Below the pieces are notes generated by a model that saw nothing but the letters and a program-made list of their open reading frames with translations, did no database searches and was not told the origin of the DNA. DNA of 55,510 nt from Clostridia bacterium. Lineage in GTDB: Bacteria; Bacillota; Clostridia; Oscillospirales; Acutalibacteraceae. The translations under genes were made by a program, and so were the position numbers. The first letter of the stretch is position 1; every line of letters begins with the position of its first letter. This document shows positions 50,949 through 55,510 of this stretch, in pieces. The stretch lies in contig JAFQRF010000078.1 in NCBI GenBank assembly GCA_017410195.1, positions 1 through 55,510 of the forward strand. The letters are read 5' to 3'.

Positions 50949-52370
50949 ATGGAGAAAACCTTTTCGGCGGATTACAGCTCTAATATTACGATGCTTGACA
51001 ATGCTCTGCGCCTGAATGCAAGCTTTGACGTTGTAGGCAGAGAAATAAAGATTAACAGCCGCAACGCAAAACTTTATTTCATCGACGGCTTTTGTAAAGA
51101 TGAAATCATGGTCAAAATCATGTCCTACTTTATGAATGCGGAAGAAAAAGAGATGAAATCTCTCAAAACTACAAGGGAATTTGCCAACAAATACGTTCCC
51201 TATGTTGAAACCGATGTCCTCGCCAAGGAAAGTGATTTTATCAAAGGCGTGCTTTCGGGTGCAATCGGCATGATTGTCGAGGGTTATCCCGAAGCAATCA
51301 TGATTGACGCGAGAACTTACCCTGTGCGCTCCGTGGGTGAACCTGAAAACGACAGAGTACTCAGAGGTCCGCACGACGGCTTTGTCGAAACCCTCGTTTT
51401 TAACACCGCCTTAATCCGCCGAAGAATCCGTGACACAAATCTTACAATGGAAATCCATTCCGTCGGCAAAAAATCCAAGACGGATGTTGTCATCTGCTTC
51501 ATGCAAGGCAGAGTCAACGAAAAAATGCTCAACGCTCTGAGAAAAAAGATTGATTCGGTTTCGGTAAATTCTCTCTCAATGAGTCAGCAGAGCCTTATTG
51601 ACTGCCTTGTTCCTAAGCAATGGCTGAACCCGTTTCCGAAAGTCAGGTATACGGAAAGACCCGATGCGGTTGCGGCAAGTGTACTCGAAGGCAGTATGGT
51701 CGTCATAACCGACAACTCCCCTGCCGCAATGATAATTCCGTCGGGTATATTCGATTTTCTCCAGGACACTAACGACTATTATATGTCCCCCGTCATCGGC
51801 TCATATATGAGGATAATCCGCATGTTCATTTTCGCGATGACGATGCTGCTGATTCCTGTTTGGCTTCTGCTGATTCAGAATCCCGATTATATCCCCGAAT
51901 GGCTCGATTTTATAAGAATAGAAGAAGAATTTACTCTTCCGATTGTGGCGCAGCTTTTCATCGTTGAGGTTGTTATCGATGCAATAAAGCTCGCATCAAT
52001 CAACACTCCGCAGTCACTCAGCGGCTCGTTCGGCGTTATCGGTGCGCTTGTTCTCGGCGAATTTGCGGTTTCGGCAGGATGGTTTGTTCCCGAGGTTGTG
52101 CTTTACATGGCATTTGTCGCTCTCACCAACTTCACACAGCCCAGCTTCGAGCTTGGCTACGCATTCAAGCTTTTCAGGATGATGCTCATTGCGCTGATAG
52201 CATTATTTAATGTATGGGGCTTTGTTGCGGGAATTCTTATTGTCATTATTGAAATTGCAACAACCAGAACCGTCACGGGTCAATGCTACCTTTTCCCTCT
52301 CATCCCATTCAACGGCTCTGCACTCCTCAGCCTTCTCCTGCGCCGACCGCTGAATAATAAGAATAACTGA
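50949..52370 (+). CDS. Spore germination protein, GerA/SpoVAF family
   Basis: A 473-residue membrane protein of the GerA family A-subunit type. The N-terminal cytoplasmic part (about 1-275) carries DGFCKDEIMVKIMSYF and DGFVETLVFNTALIRRRIRD; about five membrane segments fill the C-terminal 190 residues, with TPQSLSGSFGVIGALVLGEFAV as a hallmark. Its closest family look is SpoVAF, which lacks GerB/GerC partners, and none are present here. ATG at 50949 is chosen since AGGAAG then lies 6 bases upstream. Mobile-element DNA begins just after its stop. Confidence 0.9.
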   Translation: MEKTFSADYSSNITMLDNALRLNASFDVVGREIKINSRNAKLYFIDGFCKDEIMVKIMSYFMNAEEKEMKSLKTTREFANKYVPYVETDVLAKESDFIKGVLSGAIGMIVEGYPEAIMIDARTYPVRSVGEPENDRVLRGPHDGFVETLVFNTALIRRRIRDTNLTMEIHSVGKKSKTDVVICFMQGRVNEKMLNALRKKIDSVSVNSLSMSQQSLIDCLVPKQWLNPFPKVRYTERPDAVAASVLEGSMVVITDNSPAAMIIPSGIFDFLQDTNDYYMSPVIGSYMRIIRMFIFAMTMLLIPVWLLLIQNPDYIPEWLDFIRIEEEFTLPIVAQLFIVEVVIDAIKLASINTPQSLSGSFGVIGALVLGEFAVSAGWFVPEVVLYMAFVALTNFTQPSFELGYAFKLFRMMLIALIALFNVWGFVAGILIVIIEIATTRTVTGQCYLFPLIPFNGSALLSLLLRRPLNNKNN

Positions 52371-52390
52371 GCAATAAAGCAGGGGCGTTC

Positions 52391-52422
52391 TTGGGGTACC
52401 CTCCATAAGGAAGTTACCCCAA
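52391..52422. other. Inverted repeat, candidate mobile-element left end
   Basis: TTGGGGTA (52391-52398) and TACCCCAA (52415-52422) are perfect inverted repeats enclosing 16 bases, lying between the germination gene and the recombinase. It may mark or lie beside the attachment site of the element. This is positional inference; the target dinucleotide cannot be fixed without the empty site. Confidence 0.35.
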
Positions 52423-52459
52423 GGCGGCTCTTGTAGTAAAACTAAATAATTGTGATTTG

Positions 52460-52485
52460 AACGGTATAGCTTCGGCTATGCCGTT
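52460..52485 (+). terminator. UUCG-tetraloop terminator
   Basis: AACGGTATAGC - TTCG - GCTATGCCGTT, an 11-bp stem with one G-T pair and the very stable C(UUCG)G loop, followed by TTTGC on the plus strand. It overlaps the recombinase stop codon and would end transcripts coming from the germination operon. Confidence 0.75.
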
Positions 52486-54149
52486 TTTGCTTTATGTTGT
52501 TTTGAAATATGTTGTTGGTACGCTTCTTCCATTTCTTCAGAAGAAAGCATTTTAATTATCCCGGCACCGTGGTAGTAGATGTCTATTGTCTGATGCCGTT
52601 TGCCGCTAATCTTTTCGGGTGAAGAAACAACTATCTTCTCAATAAACTCGTGAACTATCTCAGGTGTCAGATCTGTCAGTCGGGTTATTCTTTTTGCCCG
52701 TTCAATGAAATGCTGTAAGCCTTCGCATTTAATTTCTGTTTCTTCCAAGAATGTTTCAATTTCAGGAACCCTGTCTTTTAATTCCCATTGTTCATCTTCC
52801 AAGGATATTGATAGTGTTGCAAATCGCTCATCGGATATTTTACCTCTTGTGTTATCTTCATACAGAGTTTGGATTATGCGGTCGATTTCTGCAATTCGCT
52901 TCTTTGCTTTTTCGAGTTCCTTGCGTTTCAGTTTTAAATCTTTTTGGTGATTCAAATCCAATTCCTCAATCTGCTTGGTTGCAAAATCCTCTTCAAAGCA
53001 TTGCACATACCATAGTACTCTCTGCATATTTTCAAGAACAAGATTGTAAATTACTTTCTCTCGGATATAGTGTGCCGTGCAGGAACTTGTATCTCTACGA
53101 AACGATGAACAAAAGAAAAAAGCTTGCTCTCGTTTGTAATTATTGGTTGCACCGTAATATAATTTTTCATCACAGTCATCACAGTATAGCAATCCTGAAA
53201 ACATACTAGTAAATCCTGTTTTAGGATTTCTGCGTTTGTTCTTTCTGAGACTTTGCACCAGCTCAAACTTTTCTCTGCTGATAATAGCAGGATGTGTGTC
53301 GGGAAATATCTTCCACTCGTTAGGAGATCTTTCTATTCTCTTTTTACTTTTGAAAGATTTTGTAGTGTAACGGAAGTTAACCGTATCACCGCAATACTCT
53401 TGCTTCATAAGAATATCTGCAACAGTACGAGAACACCAGTTGTGAAGTATCGCAGGTTTGTATCCGCATTTTCTTTTTATGCTGCTCCAATATTCAGTCG
53501 GTGTCATTACTCCGTCAGCCTTTAATCTTTTGGCAATCTGTGCAGGACCGAGACCTGATACGCACATATCAAAAATTCTGCGGACAACTTCTGCAGCGGG
53601 CTCATCGACAATCCATTCCTTCTTGTTGTCAGGATTTTTCATATACCCGAACGGCGGATTAGTTGTCAGAGGTATTCCTGACATACCCTTACTCTGCATT
53701 ACACGGCGTACCTTTTCACTTGTATTCTTTGCGTGCCATTCGTTGAATAAGTCTTGCATCGGTACAAGGTCACTCAACCCTTTTGCGGTATCAATGTTAT
53801 CCATTATCGCAATATACCTGATACCCAATCTTTCAAATTCTTCTTCAAGCAACTGACCGACAACCAAACGGTTACGACCTAATCTTGAATGGTCTTTGAC
53901 AACAAGATTTTCAATCAGACCTTGTTCAGCAAGTTCAAGTATTTCCGTGAACGCAGGTCTTGCAAAGGTAACTCCTGAGTATCCGTCATCAAAAAAGAAT
54001 CTTGGATTCGGCAAGCGATTATCTTTCGCATACTTTTCAAGAATGGCTCTTTGATTTTTTATGCTGCCCGACACATCTTCGTTCTCATCGTCACGAGAAA
54101 GTCTTGCATACAGGGCAGTTATCTTTTGGCTTGACTGTTTTTTACTCAT
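52476..54149 (-). CDS. Large serine recombinase (TnpX-like)
   Basis: A 557-residue site-specific recombinase. The N-terminal resolvase domain (about 8-150) opens with ALYARLSRDDENED, where S18 is the expected nucleophile, and includes VVKDHSRLGRN. A recombinase domain follows (about 165-300), then a zinc ribbon (CDDCDEKLYY and a later C-x8-C), a long coiled coil at about 385-460, and the DUF4368-type end with VVSSPEKISGKRHQTIDIYY. This layout is that of TnpX of Tn4451-type elements, which excise and insert through a circular form. AAAGGAGTTAT precedes the ATG. Confidence 0.93.
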   Translation of the reverse strand: MSKKQSSQKITALYARLSRDDENEDVSGSIKNQRAILEKYAKDNRLPNPRFFFDDGYSGVTFARPAFTEILELAEQGLIENLVVKDHSRLGRNRLVVGQLLEEEFERLGIRYIAIMDNIDTAKGLSDLVPMQDLFNEWHAKNTSEKVRRVMQSKGMSGIPLTTNPPFGYMKNPDNKKEWIVDEPAAEVVRRIFDMCVSGLGPAQIAKRLKADGVMTPTEYWSSIKRKCGYKPAILHNWCSRTVADILMKQEYCGDTVNFRYTTKSFKSKKRIERSPNEWKIFPDTHPAIISREKFELVQSLRKNKRRNPKTGFTSMFSGLLYCDDCDEKLYYGATNNYKREQAFFFCSSFRRDTSSCTAHYIREKVIYNLVLENMQRVLWYVQCFEEDFATKQIEELDLNHQKDLKLKRKELEKAKKRIAEIDRIIQTLYEDNTRGKISDERFATLSISLEDEQWELKDRVPEIETFLEETEIKCEGLQHFIERAKRITRLTDLTPEIVHEFIEKIVVSSPEKISGKRHQTIDIYYHGAGIIKMLSSEEMEEAYQQHISKQHKAKTA

Positions 54150-54247
54150 ATAACTCCTTTCTACAGTCAACATGATATGAATTGTAGGACACGTTTATCA
54201 TATCACATCTTTTCACAAAGTTCAACGCTTTAAAGTGTGAAATTGCG

Positions 54248-54511
54248 CTATTTTTGTTTTAATATTCGTTCTGTTTTTTCTCGTAAGGTTTCCGTTGCAT
54301 CGGCACTGAAATGTGAACGCACGGTGTAAACTGTTCCACTGATTTCTTTTTCAAAATCAATCTTGCGTGGGAACTGTTTGCTCCGAAACCAAGCAATCCG
54401 TTCCGACTTTGTCATTGATGAAAGTATGTTTTCGATTTGCGAAATGTTATTAAGCATTTTAGTTATGAGATTATGTTCATTGTCGGTTAGGTTAATAATT
54501 TCATAATTCAT
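54248..54511 (-). CDS. TnpW-like mobile-element protein
   Basis: An 87-residue protein. Its second half, GTVYTVRSHFSADATETLREKTERIL, follows the pattern of TnpW of Tn4451-like elements (GTTYxVxVHFSxTSxETxxDKIxRL). The first 50 residues are helical and differ. Role unknown; it travels with TnpX-type recombinases. AAGGAGACAGTAA precedes the ATG. It is followed by the recombinase 98 bases on, and the region upstream holds three tandem stem-loops. Confidence 0.75.
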   Translation of the reverse strand: MNYEIINLTDNEHNLITKMLNNISQIENILSSMTKSERIAWFRSKQFPRKIDFEKEISGTVYTVRSHFSADATETLREKTERILKQK

Positions 54512-54570
54512 TTACTGTCTCCTTCCTTTGTTTTAATATTTTTCTTTAAGGGTTTCAGGGAACTCTCCCT

Positions 54571-54730
54571 GACAAGCGAATTTGTCCGTACGGATTCAGT
54601 GCTTGTTGAGACTTAAAAAGTCGAAACAAGCATCTGTGGCTACAAATTCAGTGCTTGCTAAGACTGATGACACGGCATCGAAAGGTCTTGGCAAGCGGAT
54701 TTGAATATACAAATCCATTGCTCGTTAAGA
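54571..54730. repeat. Three tandem imperfect stem-loop repeats
   Basis: Three related units of about 43 bases start near 54571, 54625 and 54690. Each begins (A/G)CAAGC and has, 26-28 bases later, GCTTG or GCTCG followed by TTGAGACT, CTAAGACT or TTAAGACT. Middle parts differ but keep pairing (for example GATTTG...CAAATC in unit 3). Small extra stems (GACTTAAAAAGTC; GATG-ACACG-GCATC) lie between units. They fill the gap between two element genes on the minus strand and could form a structured 5' leader. Confidence 0.7.
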
Positions 54731-54740
54731 CTGATGCTAT

Positions 54741-55046
54741 TTAATTTTTACTGTTGTGATTTAGCAACTTATGTTTTTGTTTCTTCGCCAACTCACTTGC
54801 AGCAGAACGTCGCTCTATACTGTACGGCTCTGTGAGTCTGAAACAAAATCTTCCCTTCTCAATCTCAAACATCAGTCTTCCGTCTTCGGAATCGTCAACC
54901 AGCTTACACAAGTCCGGATGTTTTTCTGAATATGCCGACAGACGATTTTTCAAATCCGTGTTGTAGGTTGATACCATAATAATTGGACTTGCTTCATCAA
55001 AAAATATCTCGGTTGTCTTTTGAGATTTCTTCAAACCTGTTTTCAA
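54741..55046 (-). CDS. Small mobile-element protein of unknown function
   Basis: A 101-residue soluble, charged protein without known domains. The patterns ITDEASPIIMVSTYNTDL-like start and GRLMFEIEKGRFCFRLTEPYS suggest an alpha/beta fold with a basic helical tail (ELAKKQKHKLL). I recall similar small proteins beside serine recombinases in clostridial elements but cannot confirm it. The start is TTG at 55046, supported by AGGAGGT 9 bases upstream. It is followed by the tandem stem-loops. Confidence 0.6.
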   Translation of the reverse strand: MKTGLKKSQKTTEIFFDEASPIIMVSTYNTDLKNRLSAYSEKHPDLCKLVDDSEDGRLMFEIEKGRFCFRLTEPYSIERRSAASELAKKQKHKLLNHNSKN

Positions 55047-55199
55047 AACATAAACCTCCTTTCTAAAAAATATTTTTCAAAAGGCGGCTTTTTTGAATGA
55101 TTTTTCATAGGTGAACAACTGTAAAAAGAAAGTTTCATCCGACAGAAATTTTTGAAACGATACAATGTTAAATCAAATGCTCTCCAAATTGATTTTTGC

Positions 55200-55510
55200 A
55201 TTTTTTACAGTTCATAATTAAATTTGAGCAAAACAAAAAAGCCGTCACACAGACAGCATCAATCGGCGGGAACATTGCTCTCGCTTTTACAAATGATGTC
55301 TTATGTAACGGCTTTGAAATTTAAAACAATCTCAAAGGCATACTGTTTTCTAATCCCGCATCACCTGAGGCATTCGCCACGTACAGTATCAACAAAGGTG
55401 AGGAGTGCGATAATTTTCTCTTAGCATATCGCAGGCTTTATGCGGATTCATATCCGCAATCAATCACATCGTTATTCAATTGTCAATTTTAAATTTAACT
55501 TACTATACCA
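55200..55510 (+). other. Region without an intact gene; possible decayed reading frame
   Basis: No intact gene is seen after 55046. One plus-strand frame from about 55218 reads KKAVTQTASIGGNIALAF, meets a stop near 55323, and continues in the same frame as NLKGILFSNPASPEAFATYS... to a stop near 55490. The quality of both halves suggests a broken gene or a coding-like repeat. Arms AAAGCCGT and ACGGCTTT at about 55239 and 55307 also pair around the first half. The right end of the mobile element lies beyond the window or here unseen. Confidence 0.3.

Noticed and set aside
54571-54730. CRISPR array
   Set aside because: Units are imperfect, few, and form hairpins across their full length with no unique spacers of equal size; no cas genes.

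Overview
The window looks like a chromosomal segment of a spore-forming, Gram-positive anaerobe of the class Clostridia, most likely an Oscillospirales/Ruminococcaceae-type gut bacterium. The evidence is AGGAGG-type ribosome binding sites, TTG and GTG starts, Firmicutes gene orders (ylxM-ffh-rpsP-khpA-rimM-trmD; yceD-rpmF; rnhB-yraN), sporulation genes (SpoIVFB-like M50, SpoIID-like and SpoVAF/GerA proteins), BspA-type leucine-rich-repeat surface proteins and DUF1540. I saw no rRNA, tRNA or CRISPR array.

Layout. 1-19.7 kb is nearly all on the minus strand: the start of trigger factor, a metallophosphoesterase, threonine synthase, an M19 dipeptidase, and then (read in transcription order) rplS, two signal peptidases, rbgA/ylqF, a CapA-like protein, rnhB and yraN. 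Further along lie a radical-SAM pair (TIGR03960/TIGR03936 type), a divergent HTH regulator and large BspA-like LRR protein, an M23-M50 pair resembling SpoIVFA-SpoIVFB, and two flavoproteins. 19.8-30.9 kb is on the plus strand: FHA protein, M16 peptidase, proBA, an acidic repeat protein and mutS2, then the SRP/ribosome operon ylxM-ffh-rpsP-khpA-rimM-trmD. The latter is driven by a near-ideal sigma-A promoter with phased A-tracts upstream and two terminator-like leader hairpins downstream.

30.9-45.7 kb is mixed: a TAXI-type TRAP transporter (minus), a second LRR protein (minus), a purple-acid-phosphatase-like enzyme with a GH106-like glycosidase (plus), then a YitT protein, a CE15-like esterase, rpmF-yceD, a small P-loop protein and pgi (minus). 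The glycosidase, phosphoesterase and esterase lack signal peptides and may form a cytoplasmic carbohydrate-processing locus. 46-52.4 kb (plus) holds a WG-repeat lipoprotein with a PstS-like binding protein, then a spore trio (unknown protein, SpoIID-like protein with three peptidoglycan-binding repeats, SpoVAF-like germination protein).

52.4 kb to the end is a mobile element of the Tn4451/TnpX kind, entered just after the germination gene: a large serine recombinase, a TnpW-like protein, a small conserved-looking element protein, and a striking 150-bp set of three tandem stem-loops. Its right end was not found. The ancestral Firmicutes block ffh...trmD-rplS-lepB-ylqF-rnhB is split here into two arms on opposite strands about 19 kb apart. 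A second ancestral block (M23-M50-TIGR03960-TIGR03936) appears interrupted by the HTH-LRR pair.
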